A stretch of DNA of 64,000 nucleotides from an uncultured Lachnospiraceae bacterium. GTDB lineage: Bacteria; Bacillota; Clostridia; Lachnospirales; Lachnospiraceae. Below are positions 23,897 to 33,062 of the stretch, piece by piece. The stretch lies in contig CAMVRS010000002.1 in assembly GCA_947169935.1 (NCBI GenBank), positions 1-64,000 on the forward strand, written 5' to 3'. Position 1 is the first letter of the stretch; each line of letters opens with the position of its first letter. A program made the position numbers and the translations under genes. The notes below the pieces were generated by a model, which saw only the letters and a list, made by a program, of their open reading frames with translations, made no database searches and was not told where the DNA came from.

Positions 23897-26386
23897 TTAA
23901 TATGAATTATATAAATCGTAGATCACGAGCTGTTCGCGGAATTCCTCCGCGTCCGCAAAGTCCGTGCTTACTTCCGACTTTGCTACGGTGATGATGCGCT
24001 CCTTTCCCTTATGAAGGGAAAATGCGTTATCGGAAAATACCGCATCTGCTTCCTTAAGATCCAGCATAACAAACGGTGCATAGACGTCGGATGAAAGCAC
24101 TATCTCCCAGTTTTCCTCCGTCTCCCTTACCTCCACAGAGATATCCGGTTTCTTAAGGTCCAGATATTTATAGGGCACAAATACCGTTTCTTTTGTGAAA
24201 CTGATATTGTTGTAATCATATTCAGCCAGCAGATATATCTGTCTGGGATCCTTAGCTGACAGTTTCTCAAAATCTCTTTTCTGCCCCTTATAGACTGCGC
24301 CCGGTTCCAGCCTGCCGTCATCGGTAAAGCGCATGAGCTCCTGTCCGTCGGTGGAGAACAAAGTCAGCCTTATCCTGACCCTTATCACCTCGGAACTGTC
24401 ATTGACCACATAGGAGGTAACGGTGCGCCCTTCTGTCAGCAGGCTTCCCGCTACTGGGGCGTAAAAGCGTTTAGCCATATAATGCAGCGCTTTCCATCTT
24501 CCCGCATGATCGATGGAAGACCAGCTCACTCCCGGCCAGTTATCATTAAGCTGCCAGTAAAGGGTGCCCATGCACCGGCCGCGTTCACGCCGGAAATGAT
24601 CCACTGCATATTCCACAGCCATACCCTGTAATATCTGGCTTACATATATCAGCTGCTCAAAGTTTTTAGGATAACGGAAACTCTCCGATATGTAATGCAC
24701 TATCTTTCCGTTGGCAGATTCCTCTTTCTGATGACTTTCCATCACAGGCGAGAAAGGATTGCGGTCATCTGCACCGGTAAAGCTCTTTATTGTCTTGTAT
24801 GAAGGGAAAGACTGGAATCCGAATTCCGACAAAAATCGGAAATGATGCCTGCCATATTCCGTATAGGGCTTAAGCCCGCGCCAAACCTCCCAGTAATGGG
24901 CGTCTCCCCTGCTCTCATCACCGGGACTGTCGAAAGAACCGCCGGATGAAGGCGATGAAGGCCACCAGGCGGTACTCTCATCCTCATCCCTCACTTTCTT
25001 CGGCAGAAGGTATTCAAACATCTTTATATAATCCGCCTTAAGGGCTGGCGCATGTTTCTTAAAGCTTTCCGAGTTTACCCAGTCACTCTCCAAAGCGCTG
25101 TTTCCGCACCACAGTGCGAGACAGGCATGATGCCGCAGTCTCGAAACATTATCCCTGGTCTCGGCCAATATACTCTTTTCGAACTTTGACGTAAGGTCAT
25201 AGACATTTCCGGCAAACATCAGATCCTGCCAGATCATAAGCCCTTTCTCGTCACAGATATCATAAAAAGCATCAGAAGGATAAACGCCGCCGCCCCATAC
25301 ACGGATACAGTTAAAGCCTGCCGCCTCCGCCGCATCCAGAAGTTTTCGCTGCTTATCCATGGTAATGTCCGGATATACCGCATCCTCAGGGATATAGCCC
25401 GCTCCGCGCGCAAAGATCTTCCTGCCGTTTACAATAAAACAAAATTCTTCGCCATATTCATCGGCAGCATGGCTTAATTCTATGGTGCGCAATCCCACCC
25501 GGAAGGTCTTTTCATCATAGAGCCTGTTGGCTTTTTTCAGGCTTATCTTCACTTCATACAGGTTCTGCTCACCGCAACCGTTGGGCCACCACAGCTTAGG
25601 CTCATGAATGGGTATCCCCATCTCGTTTTCGCCTTTTTCCGTAGCCATAACTCCGGGATCCGGCATACGCGTCATTATCTCAACAGGCGGCTCCCCGCTC
25701 ACCTCTATCCTCATCTCCACCGGGATGGGGTCGGTGAATACCATAACGGGATCCACAAACAGCGTGACGTTTCCGTCTATATGCTCCTGGAAGAAATAGA
25801 CATCCCTGATCTTTACCTTTGACCAGGCTTCGATCTTGATGGTGCGGAATATGCCCATATCAGGCAGTACAGGCCCCCATTCGCAGCCGAAAGAAGAGTG
25901 GGCCTTACGCAGCATATGGCTTCCGTACAGGCTTCCGCCGGCACAGTGGCTTATCTCTTTATGGCCGCTGCTTTTATGTTCATTTATGTAATTCAGCGGT
26001 GAAAAGAAATGTATCTTCAGATCATTCTCGCCCATGCGCAGGATATTCTTTACGGAAAAGCGGTAGGTACGATGCATATTCTTCGTTTTACCAAGCTTCT
26101 CTCCGTTTAAATATATCTCCGTAATGGTATCCAGTCCTTCAAATACCAGCTCCTGGGTCTCCTCCTGCAGTATGTCCCCGCGAATATTAAAATGAGTTGA
26201 AAACTCATAATCCTTTTCAAATAAAGGGAGCAGCTCTTTTTCATTTTCTCCGCGATAGGGATCTGCCATCTCACCTGCAGAATGCAGCACCGAAAGCACA
26301 CTGCCCGGAGCAGTCGCCTTATATTTTTTATCCGAAGCGCAGTCGGTCATTTCCCATTTTCCGCTGCACAGATCTAAACTTAACAT
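23897..26386 (-). CDS. GH2 beta-mannosidase-like protein with altered acid/base site
   Basis: 829 residues. It has the sugar-binding domain (1-180), immunoglobulin-like domain, TIM barrel (about 320-600) and C-terminal beta domains of GH2 beta-mannosidases. IRVWGGGVYPSDAFYD and FLSEFGFQSFPS (nucleophile E521) match the family. The acid/base motif, usually W-C-G-N-N-E, reads WCGNSALES at 426-434, so the catalytic glutamate is alanine (A431, codon 25094-25096). A glutamate two residues on (E433) aligns with a second conserved acid. The protein may be inactive, work by another residue, or bind ligands. It sits between Nudix and GH36 genes with small gaps. Confidence 0.88.
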   Translation of the reverse strand: MLSLDLCSGKWEMTDCASDKKYKATAPGSVLSVLHSAGEMADPYRGENEKELLPLFEKDYEFSTHFNIRGDILQEETQELVFEGLDTITEIYLNGEKLGKTKNMHRTYRFSVKNILRMGENDLKIHFFSPLNYINEHKSSGHKEISHCAGGSLYGSHMLRKAHSSFGCEWGPVLPDMGIFRTIKIEAWSKVKIRDVYFFQEHIDGNVTLFVDPVMVFTDPIPVEMRIEVSGEPPVEIMTRMPDPGVMATEKGENEMGIPIHEPKLWWPNGCGEQNLYEVKISLKKANRLYDEKTFRVGLRTIELSHAADEYGEEFCFIVNGRKIFARGAGYIPEDAVYPDITMDKQRKLLDAAEAAGFNCIRVWGGGVYPSDAFYDICDEKGLMIWQDLMFAGNVYDLTSKFEKSILAETRDNVSRLRHHACLALWCGNSALESDWVNSESFKKHAPALKADYIKMFEYLLPKKVRDEDESTAWWPSSPSSGGSFDSPGDESRGDAHYWEVWRGLKPYTEYGRHHFRFLSEFGFQSFPSYKTIKSFTGADDRNPFSPVMESHQKEESANGKIVHYISESFRYPKNFEQLIYVSQILQGMAVEYAVDHFRRERGRCMGTLYWQLNDNWPGVSWSSIDHAGRWKALHYMAKRFYAPVAGSLLTEGRTVTSYVVNDSSEVIRVRIRLTLFSTDGQELMRFTDDGRLEPGAVYKGQKRDFEKLSAKDPRQIYLLAEYDYNNISFTKETVFVPYKYLDLKKPDISVEVRETEENWEIVLSSDVYAPFVMLDLKEADAVFSDNAFSLHKGKERIITVAKSEVSTDFADAEEFREQLVIYDLYNSY

Positions 26387-26416
26387 TTCTTCTTATACTC
26401 CTGTCCTGCAAGAGCC

Positions 26417-27046
26417 TTATTCAGGCTTTTCTTCACAGTTCCTGATAAAGGCAAAAGGATCACGCGGATCCGAATTAAGGAAATTCATGCAGAGGAAAGC
26501 CATCCTCAGGGAAACCTGCTCCTGCCTTATGATACGGCGGACCTCTGCCTTATCCGCAACTATGACACTGATACTCTCCGTATCCTCGGGCGTGCGTACC
26601 GTGCTTCCCTTAGCATAGCCGAATACCGTGGCGGAACTCTCATCAGTATAACCGGCGCCCATATAAAACGGGCGGTTCCACATCTCATCTCCGGTAACCG
26701 GCTCCAGTTCATAACCGGTCTCTTCCTTAAGCTCCCTTATTGCAGCCTGCGTCGGGGTCTCCCCCTCCTCGATAAGGCCCGCGGGCAGCTCATAGATAAA
26801 TCTCCCCAGAGGATAGCGGTACTGGCGTATCAGTATTATCTTTTCCGGATCTTCCTTAAGCAGCGGATATATCACGCATCCCTCCGGCTTATCCGATCCG
26901 GTCAGTATCCTTATCCTGTCTTTGCCGTTTCTTGAAACAAAAAAATAATCGAACGCCCTGCCGGAGTCCGTCAGCGCGTCCATATGGTAAAAATTCAGAA
27001 ATCTGTTTTCATACAGATTTTCGATAGATGTGAACTTATCAGTCAT
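26417..27046 (-). CDS. Nudix hydrolase (ADP-ribose pyrophosphatase-like)
   Basis: 209 residues. A complete Nudix box G-x5-E-x7-R-E-x2-E-E-x-G lies at residues 90-112 (GLIEEGETPTQAAIRELKEE), preceded by FIYELPAG, as in ADP-ribose pyrophosphatases. Such enzymes cleave nucleoside diphosphates linked to another group, with magnesium. A C-terminal EDTESISVIVADKAEVRRI segment matches the same subgroup. It starts 3 bases after the HD-domain gene stop and precedes the GH2 gene by 30 bases, so it is in the same operon, but its link to glycan use is not obvious. Confidence 0.85.
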   Translation of the reverse strand: MTDKFTSIENLYENRFLNFYHMDALTDSGRAFDYFFVSRNGKDRIRILTGSDKPEGCVIYPLLKEDPEKIILIRQYRYPLGRFIYELPAGLIEEGETPTQAAIRELKEETGYELEPVTGDEMWNRPFYMGAGYTDESSATVFGYAKGSTVRTPEDTESISVIVADKAEVRRIIRQEQVSLRMAFLCMNFLNSDPRDPFAFIRNCEEKPE

Positions 27047-27049
27047 TTA

Positions 27050-28186
27050 TCATCCCAGGTGAATAACTTTCGCCTCTCCGTTTTTCAACGCCTGTCTGTA
27101 TTCCTCAAATTTATCCGTCATGATATAACGGTTGTCCATAGTCTTTAATACATCCTGTATCTGCATGCTCTCGTACACCTTACCGTCGGCAAGATTATAT
27201 ACATGATTATCATTAAAGCTGAGTACAAAGGGTCTCAGTATATCATCACCGTTCTCCGTAAGGACTATACCCTTTGCCCCGTTTGTGAACTGAATGGTGC
27301 AGCCCATGGGAACTATATTGATGGCCTGGGTAAGCGCACGCACCACCTGCTGGTTCATGCGGTTGCGGGGATGATGCAGGAATTTGTATGCCGCTATATC
27401 GCTCTTGGGCTCCTCGCCGTATTTCATAGCTGTAAGTGTATCAAAATACCAGGCTACCTTTAAGGTTTCAAGCTGCAGATCCGGCTGGCGCATATCCTTA
27501 TAGCCGCCGTTCTTAAGCTCCTTAAGATCACGCAGCAGGAAAGAGATATCACGCATGATCTCGCTGTCAAGATCGCAGTTCTCCCTGAGCATGCGATAGC
27601 CTTCTTCCTTGCAGCGCTCGATAACTTCCCTGTCTTCATCCGTAAGATCGGCTTCCTTTTTGCGGCTGATGGGATCGGGTATATCGAGGGATCCTATATC
27701 ATGAAGAAGTGCAGCTATGACACAGCAGCGCTGCGCCTCACGGTTTACCGCCAGCTTATTATAAATAGCTGCAGCCAGTATAGCCACGTTCAGCGAATGC
27801 TTATAAACATTATCCTCCACACTGCGGAGGTTCTGTGTAAAATTAAACTTTGACGGATTATTGCCGAAACGGCTGACAATATCGGCGGTAAGGCTTTCCA
27901 GTCTGGTGGGCTGGCCGCCGTCGCGTATCTCCCCGAGTATATCCTTAAGGGTGAATACCGCCATAGTCTGGAAACGCTCAAATTCCCTGTCCTCTTCTGT
28001 CATGGGAGGCAGCGGTTCTGCGGGTTCCAGCACATAAATACCTATAAGGCCGAAGTTGCGCACACTGTTGATACCCTGGAGTGTGATCCGTGAATCACGC
28101 TCATAGAGCATGACACCCTGCTTATTGAAGATGGGCTTCGCAAGCCTCATCCCGCTCTTAAGTTCATCTGTAGGTACAAAAATCAT
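27050..28186 (-). CDS. HD-domain phosphohydrolase, degenerate HD-GYP type
   Basis: About 378 residues. An N-terminal domain (1-100) of PilZ-adjacent/DUF3391-like character precedes an HD domain with HSLNVAILAAAI and the metal pair in ALLHDIGSLDIPD. The GYP signature is not intact: the corresponding place reads LKNGGYKDMR. HD-GYP proteins usually degrade cyclic di-GMP; here activity is uncertain. The ATG at 28186 is preferred to a GTG at 28189, with AGAGGGG about 7 bases before it. It is first in the operon leading to the glycosidases and has its own promoter. Confidence 0.78.
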   Translation of the reverse strand: MIFVPTDELKSGMRLAKPIFNKQGVMLYERDSRITLQGINSVRNFGLIGIYVLEPAEPLPPMTEEDREFERFQTMAVFTLKDILGEIRDGGQPTRLESLTADIVSRFGNNPSKFNFTQNLRSVEDNVYKHSLNVAILAAAIYNKLAVNREAQRCCVIAALLHDIGSLDIPDPISRKKEADLTDEDREVIERCKEEGYRMLRENCDLDSEIMRDISFLLRDLKELKNGGYKDMRQPDLQLETLKVAWYFDTLTAMKYGEEPKSDIAAYKFLHHPRNRMNQQVVRALTQAINIVPMGCTIQFTNGAKGIVLTENGDDILRPFVLSFNDNHVYNLADGKVYESMQIQDVLKTMDNRYIMTDKFEEYRQALKNGEAKVIHLG

Positions 28187-28221
28187 CACGCAACCCCTCT
28201 GAAAATTAACGATTTGAAGTC

Positions 28222-28250
28222 ATTGTACCAGATTTAGGGCTTATTGTAAA
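28222..28250 (-). promoter_or_regulatory. Promoter of the HD-Nudix-GH2-GH36 operon
   Basis: Minus strand TTTACA (28250-28245), 17-base spacer, TACAAT (28227-28222). The -35 box lies within the last codons of the upstream lipoprotein gene. Confidence 0.7.
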
Positions 28251-28708
28251 TATAACTTGTAGCCCTCTTCGTCTTTTGTAAGCACCAGATCGGTGCTCTC
28301 AAGATCCAGCAATGTATAGGGGGCAAAGTTCATATCCGTGCCGTCTTTCGCCTTTGCGGTAACGCTGATATCCGCACACTGGTTGCTGCCGATCAGCGCC
28401 ATGGCCTCACCTTCCCATCTGATCATAGCTCCGTCCCGCAGTATTTCACCGCCCAGGACTTCCCTTGCAGCCTCACCCCCTAACGAAAAGCTGAGACTTT
28501 CGATATCCCTGCCGGTCAGATTGGCAAAGCTGATGACGCAATTCTCCTGCTGCCGGACTTCCTGGGGGCTGTCCTCAGGCTGAGGCACGGATTCACCGGG
28601 ATTTAAGTCCGTTGCCGGCGTAAGCGTAACCACCTTGATCTCTTCTTTTCCGCAGGCTGCCAGCGAAAACATCGCCAGCAGGGTGAGCATAAACAGAGTT
28701 TTTTTCAT
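28241..28708 (-). CDS. Predicted lipoprotein, unknown function
   Basis: 155 residues. It starts MKKTLFMLTLLAMFSLAAC, a signal peptide with a lipobox (LAAC) whose cysteine would be lipidated. A short Pro/Glu-rich linker precedes a compact domain (about 55-150) containing SFANLTGRDIESLSFSLGG and LIGSNQCADISVTAKA. I do not recognise the family. It resembles small extracytoplasmic beta-rich domains. A GGAG ribosome site lies 8 bases before the ATG. It is 45 bases from the antiporter gene and could be co-transcribed. Confidence 0.7.
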   Translation of the reverse strand: MKKTLFMLTLLAMFSLAACGKEEIKVVTLTPATDLNPGESVPQPEDSPQEVRQQENCVISFANLTGRDIESLSFSLGGEAAREVLGGEILRDGAMIRWEGEAMALIGSNQCADISVTAKAKDGTDMNFAPYTLLDLESTDLVLTKDEEGYKLYLQ

Positions 28709-28753
28709 ATAATAGACTCCATAAAGATCCTTCGCTCAGGATAACATGAACTG
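28709..28753. repeat. Partial ATCCTgagcgaAGGAT repeat between two genes
   Basis: The short gap holds ATCCTTCGCTCAGGAT, a perfect 5-base-arm palindrome and a truncated member of the GATCCTTCGC...AGGATGAC family found elsewhere in the window. Confidence 0.6.
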
Positions 28754-29953
28754 TTACGATGACGCTGTGATCTCCTCAACAGGATCAGGCGCTTTGGTAT
28801 ACAGTATCTTAAGGATAATGGGCACAGATATGCTGGATATGATTATCAGCATTATCACCGCCGTAAAATAAGATGAATCTATTATTCCCAGATTCAGGCC
28901 TTTGTTGGTAATGATAAGCGCCACTTCACCTCTGGTCATCATGCCTGCGCCTATCTTTAAGCAGTCGATCCATTTGAAACGGCACAGCCTGGCCGTGATA
29001 CCGCAGCCTATAACCTTGGTAAGCAGGGCCACTATCACGAACGCCACGGAGAACCATATCATCCCCATGTCTATCTTCGAAAAATCCGTCTTAAGGCCGA
29101 TAGCTACAAAGAAGACGGGCGCAAAGATCATATAGCTGTTAACGCTGACCTTCCTGTCGATATAGCTTGCATCCCTGATATTGCAGAGGATTATGCCGGC
29201 CACGTAAGCGCCTGTGATATCAGCTATGCCAAAGTATTTTTCTGCGGCATATGCCATGATAAAGCAGAGTCCCAGACCTATTATGGGTATACGCCTGGTA
29301 TGAGGATAACGGGCATCAACCAGCTTCATCAGGCGGTATACTATATAACCGCCCACCAGCGATATCACCAGGAAAAGCGCTGTTTTCCCGATAACCAGCA
29401 GGGTATTGCTGTTGGGGTCCTTCATGCCCAGCACAAAAGTAAGCACGATAATGCCTAACACATCATCAATGATCGCTGCGCTCAGAATGGTCTGACCCAC
29501 GCGGCCGTTGAGATAACCCATCTCCCGCAGGGTCTCCACCGTAATACCTACGGAAGTAGCCGTCATTATGCTGCCTATGAACAGGGCGCGCAGAAATTCC
29601 TCGGACCCGGGCGCTGCGAACCCATGTATGCACATATACAGTATGGTTCCGCCCACAAGAGGCACAAGAACGCCCACGCAGGCGATCACCAGCGCTATAA
29701 GCCCCGACTTTTTAAGCTCTTTCAGATTAGTCTCCAGGCCGGCCGAGAACATGATCAGTATAACGCCGATCTCTGCCATCTGGTTGATGAAATCGGTAGG
29801 CTGGACACAGTTTAAGAGAGCGGGGCCCAGTATCAGTCCCGCTATTATCTCGCCCACCACACCGGGAGCCTTAAGTTTTTTGGCCAGTATAGCCATGAAT
29901 TTAGCGGCCAGGATTATTATCGCCAAGTCGCGGAGTATTAAATACGTTTCCAT
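28754..29953 (-). CDS. Cation/proton antiporter (CPA2 family, KefB/NapA-like)
   Basis: 399 residues with about twelve transmembrane helices. The CPA2 pattern is clear: KLKAPGVVGEIIAGLILGP near the start, IGVILIMFSAGLETNLKEL, and SAAIIDDVLGIIVLTFV with the paired aspartates of the ion site. No TrkA-N domain follows, so it is the short NapA-like form. It would exchange sodium or potassium for protons. The start has no good Shine-Dalgarno sequence and lies just after the hairpin terminator of the upstream gene, which is odd. The N-terminus fits the family at this ATG. Confidence 0.9.
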   Translation of the reverse strand: METYLILRDLAIIILAAKFMAILAKKLKAPGVVGEIIAGLILGPALLNCVQPTDFINQMAEIGVILIMFSAGLETNLKELKKSGLIALVIACVGVLVPLVGGTILYMCIHGFAAPGSEEFLRALFIGSIMTATSVGITVETLREMGYLNGRVGQTILSAAIIDDVLGIIVLTFVLGMKDPNSNTLLVIGKTALFLVISLVGGYIVYRLMKLVDARYPHTRRIPIIGLGLCFIMAYAAEKYFGIADITGAYVAGIILCNIRDASYIDRKVSVNSYMIFAPVFFVAIGLKTDFSKIDMGMIWFSVAFVIVALLTKVIGCGITARLCRFKWIDCLKIGAGMMTRGEVALIITNKGLNLGIIDSSYFTAVIMLIIISSISVPIILKILYTKAPDPVEEITASS

Positions 29954-29961
29954 CTCAATGT

Positions 29962-29993
29962 CAAAAGGATGGCCGCAATTTCTGCAGCCATCC
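29962..29993 (-). terminator. Terminator of the DUF3048 lipoprotein gene
   Basis: GGATGGC (29967-29973) pairs with GCCATCC (29987-29993) in a hairpin followed on the minus strand by TTTTGAC. It lies 24 bases after the DUF3048 gene stop. Confidence 0.7.
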
Positions 29994-30016
29994 CTGATCC
30001 TCCTTCCGGTATCTTA

Positions 30017-31210
30017 TCAGTCTATCTTAAGGTCACCCCACGCATCATCAGGAACTATTGCGATATAGGTCTTACCGGTGTTGAGTACTATGTGGGAAGA
30101 ATCCGAATACATGTATACGCATCTTTCTGCCTCACCGTACTTGACCCAGTTGATGGGTACTGCCTCACCGTTCTGAAGCAGGTATCCGTCCCAGGGCTGG
30201 CCTACCAGTATGTTGTAGATCAGATATCCATGCTCATCCAGCTGGGTAAAGCTGCACTTCTGTATGATGACATTTTCAAAGGTAAGGTGCTTATTGCCGT
30301 TTCCTTCGTCAACATATACGCTGCCGTACTCATAGTATTCATACTTGCCTATCTCTTCATTGTAGTGAAGCTCGGACTTGTTATGAGGGAAAGGAAGTGA
30401 AACATCCGTTGCCTTAAACGCGTCGCTGTGGCTGTCTGAAAGATTTATCTCTTTATTAGAGAAAGTAAAGTGCTCTCCGGGATAATACTGATTGTAAGTC
30501 TCGGAATAGCCGGCACGCTGTATACGCGCTCCCAGTCCGTCAAAGCTCTTGCCTGTGCTGGGATTGTTGTATGTATCATAAGTAATATACTCAGTATACT
30601 CTGTGCTCTTTCCGTTTGAGAAACGGGCAAAACCGCCGCTCAGATTGTTGGTATAATCCTTAGCAGTATACTGGTTGATGTAATAAGGACCACCATCATG
30701 TACCAGGATAGCGTTGTATTCTGCAGCCACCATGAAGTTGGTAGGACGTGCACTACGGATAGATCCGAACTGCTTAATGCTCTTCCAGTCCTTCATGATA
30801 GGCATGAGACGGGTGATACGGCCGTTTGCCGTACTGTTCATCATCTCGTATACGATATCCGCATCGCTGGTTCCATAGTGGGGAAGCGCCGTGATCTCAT
30901 TATCCGTCATTACGGCTATGGGGCGCTGATCTTTGAGTTCGATAGGAATGAATTCATTTGTAAGCTCGCTGCGGTACATACCCTCGGGGATGATATCCTC
31001 TTCTTCGGGCTCCTCTACAACAGGCTCATCCACAACAGGTTCAGGCTCGTCGTTTCCGGCCTGTGAAACATTAACGCCTCCTTCTTCGGGGTTTAATGTA
31101 ACCACTGTCCCGGGATCCTGTGCGGGCTTAGTCTCTTCGTTGGTGCAGGCTGCAGCAAAGATAGATACTGCCATACCCAGCATCAGTAGTGTAATGCTTC
31201 TCTTTTTCAT
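30017..31210 (-). CDS. DUF3048 (YerB-like) lipoprotein
   Basis: 397 residues from the ATG at 31210, chosen because GGGAGGAGAG lies just before it; a longer frame upstream lacks such a site. The signal peptide ends AAAC, a lipobox. After a linker rich in Val, Glu and Pro (about 25-80), the two DUF3048 domains follow: RPIAVMTDNEITALPHYG, ADIVYEMMN and FGSIRSARPTNF, then a C-terminal domain. Family members are outer-surface lipoproteins of unknown function in Firmicutes. It is separate from its neighbours by a terminator and a tRNA. Confidence 0.88.
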   Translation of the reverse strand: MKKRSITLLMLGMAVSIFAAACTNEETKPAQDPGTVVTLNPEEGGVNVSQAGNDEPEPVVDEPVVEEPEEEDIIPEGMYRSELTNEFIPIELKDQRPIAVMTDNEITALPHYGTSDADIVYEMMNSTANGRITRLMPIMKDWKSIKQFGSIRSARPTNFMVAAEYNAILVHDGGPYYINQYTAKDYTNNLSGGFARFSNGKSTEYTEYITYDTYNNPSTGKSFDGLGARIQRAGYSETYNQYYPGEHFTFSNKEINLSDSHSDAFKATDVSLPFPHNKSELHYNEEIGKYEYYEYGSVYVDEGNGNKHLTFENVIIQKCSFTQLDEHGYLIYNILVGQPWDGYLLQNGEAVPINWVKYGEAERCVYMYSDSSHIVLNTGKTYIAIVPDDAWGDLKID

Positions 31211-31223
31211 AATCTCTCCTCCC

Positions 31224-31309
31224 GTTGTATCCCATTGATACAACATAAAAACCGCTGCTACAAAATAGCAATGCGCCAGGCCCTCCCTTTATTGCACCGA
31301 TTGCAATAA
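31224..31309. repeat. Two inverted repeats upstream of the DUF3048 gene
   Basis: GTTGTATC-5-GATACAAC spans 31224-31244, directly before the ribosome binding site. TTATTGCA-5-TGCAATAA spans 31289-31309. Both have perfect 8-base arms. They could be operators or leader hairpins; no T-run follows on the minus strand. Confidence 0.55.
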
Positions 31310-31344
31310 AACCTGACTTTTTTCTTCCGATATTCGATTTAAAG

Positions 31345-31416
31345 TGTTCCCTGAGGGAATCGAACCCCCAACTGGTCCTTAGGAGGGACCCGTTATATCC
31401 ATTTAACTAAGAGAAC
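31345..31416 (-). tRNA. tRNA-Arg (anticodon CCT)
   Basis: 72 bases fold as a standard cloverleaf: acceptor stem GTTCTCT/AGGGAAC, D stem GTTA/TAAC with GG in the loop, anticodon stem GGTCC/GGACC with loop CTCCTAA, variable AGTT, T stem GGGGG/CCCTC with loop TTCGATT. The anticodon CCT reads AGG (arginine). CCA is not encoded. One G-T pair in the T stem and one in the acceptor stem. Confidence 0.93.
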
Positions 31417-31727
31417 CTCATGGCTTCGCCATTCGGTTGCGGTCCGCCATGCATAATCTGCTTCGCAGATGGGCGGCCCGCTATCGCTGGCCAAGCATTA
31501 TCTTACGCCCTCAGCAGCGGGGTGCTTCGGGCTGAAGGAACACTTTGTCGCGCTGACATTGTGCATCCCTCTACAGTATGCCCTCAGCGGTGAACGCTTC
31601 GGACTGTGATTTACATTTCAAGGTAGGTACATACTAAATCCTGTAGTGTGCTTAAAGCTTTACACTATCAAGATTCTTCGGGCTGCGCCCTCAGAATGAC
31701 ACGGGTGAGCCTCTTGCAGTAACCGGC
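31417..31727. other. Gene-free stretch rich in TTCG stem-loops
   Basis: No gene. Short perfect stem-loops recur: ATGGCTTCGCCAT (31422-31434 region), ATCTGCTTCGCAGAT, and CGGGCTGCGCCC. Variants of GCCCTCAG...CTTCGG appear three times between about 31505 and 31700, the last as GATTCTTCGGGCTGCGCCCTC, a divergent copy of the GATCCTTCGC repeat family. It appears to be a mosaic of decayed palindromic repeats. Confidence 0.5.
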
Positions 31728-33008
31728 TTACGGGCGGATCTCCGTCTTGCCTCCCATGTAAGGGCGGAGAACCTCGGGAATGGCTACACTGCCGTCTTCA
31801 CGAAGGTTATTCTCAAGGAAGGCGATGAGCATACGGGGCGGAGCAACCACAGTGTTGTTAAGCGTATGAGCCAGGTACTTTCCGTCCTTGCCGTCAACTC
31901 TTATCTTAAGCCTTCTTGCCTGAGCATCGCCCAGATTGGAGCAGCTGCCCACCTCAAAGTATTTCTTCTGGCGGGGGCTCCAAGCCTCTACATCCACGCT
32001 CTTTACCTTAAGATCTGCAAGGTCACCCGAGCAGCACTCAAGGGTGCGCACGGGTATATCCATGCTCCTGAATAAGTCTACAGTATTCTGCCACAGTTTG
32101 TCAAACCACATCGGGCTCTCTTCGGGCTTGCAGACTACTATCATCTCCTGCTTTTCAAACTGGTGTATACGGTATACACCGCGCTCCTCCAGACCATGAG
32201 CGCCCTTTTCCTTACGGAAGCAGGGTGAATAGCTGGTCAGTGTATAAGGAAGTTCCTCTTCGGGAACGATCTGGTCGATAAACTTACCTATCATTGAATG
32301 CTCGCTGGTACCGATAAGGTAAAGGTCTTCACCCTCTATCTTGTACATCATGGCATCCATCTCGGCAAAGCTCATAACGCCGGTAACGACATTAGAGCGG
32401 ATCATAAAGGGCGGTACGCAGTAAGTAAAGCCCCTGTCTATCATAAAATCCCTTGCATAGCTTATCACAGCAGAGTGCAGTCTGGCAATATCTCCCATAA
32501 GATAATAGAAGCCGTTTCCTGCAACACGTCTTGCGCTGTCAAGATCTATGCCTTTCAGTTTTTCCATTATATCGGTGTGGTAAGGTATCTCAAAATCAGG
32601 TACCACAGGCTCACCGAAACGCTGAACCTCCACATTTTCGGAATCATCCTTACCGATGGGCACCGAAGGATCGATGATATTGGGGATCACCATCATTATC
32701 TTAGTGACCTTCTCTTCCATCTCGGCCTGCTTTGCGTCAAGTTCCGCAAGTTTCTCTGCATTTGCAGCCACCTGCTTCTTGACTTCCTCAGCCTCTTCCT
32801 TCTTGCCTTCCTTCATCAATGCGCCTATCTGCTTTGATAAGGTGTTACGGCTTGCCTTTAATTCATCGGCTTCCTTCTGCGCATCACGGCGCGCCTTGTC
32901 CAGCTCGATAACCTCGTCTACAAGAGGGAGTTTCTCATCCTGGAATTTCTTTTTGATATTTTCTTTTACTTCCTCCGGATGTTCACGGAGATATTTAATG
33001 TCTATCAT
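31728..33008 (-). CDS. serS: Serine--tRNA ligase
   Basis: 426 residues, typical length. An N-terminal coiled-coil arm (about 1-110, with long Lys/Glu/Ala helices) binds tRNA-Ser. The class II catalytic core carries motif 2 (SYSPCFRKEKGAHGLEERGVYR) and motif 3 near PPRMLIAFLEN. It charges tRNA-Ser with serine. An AAAGGA site lies 9 bases before the ATG. The leader is short and has repeat sequence but no T-box signature. Its place downstream of parB and a DUF4446 gene is common in Clostridia. Confidence 0.97.
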   Translation of the reverse strand: MIDIKYLREHPEEVKENIKKKFQDEKLPLVDEVIELDKARRDAQKEADELKASRNTLSKQIGALMKEGKKEEAEEVKKQVAANAEKLAELDAKQAEMEEKVTKIMMVIPNIIDPSVPIGKDDSENVEVQRFGEPVVPDFEIPYHTDIMEKLKGIDLDSARRVAGNGFYYLMGDIARLHSAVISYARDFMIDRGFTYCVPPFMIRSNVVTGVMSFAEMDAMMYKIEGEDLYLIGTSEHSMIGKFIDQIVPEEELPYTLTSYSPCFRKEKGAHGLEERGVYRIHQFEKQEMIVVCKPEESPMWFDKLWQNTVDLFRSMDIPVRTLECCSGDLADLKVKSVDVEAWSPRQKKYFEVGSCSNLGDAQARRLKIRVDGKDGKYLAHTLNNTVVAPPRMLIAFLENNLREDGSVAIPEVLRPYMGGKTEIRP

Positions 33009-33062
33009 GGTTGTTTGTCCTTTATGATTTAACCTGTAGTTCTTTGGCTTAATTTACTTCTT

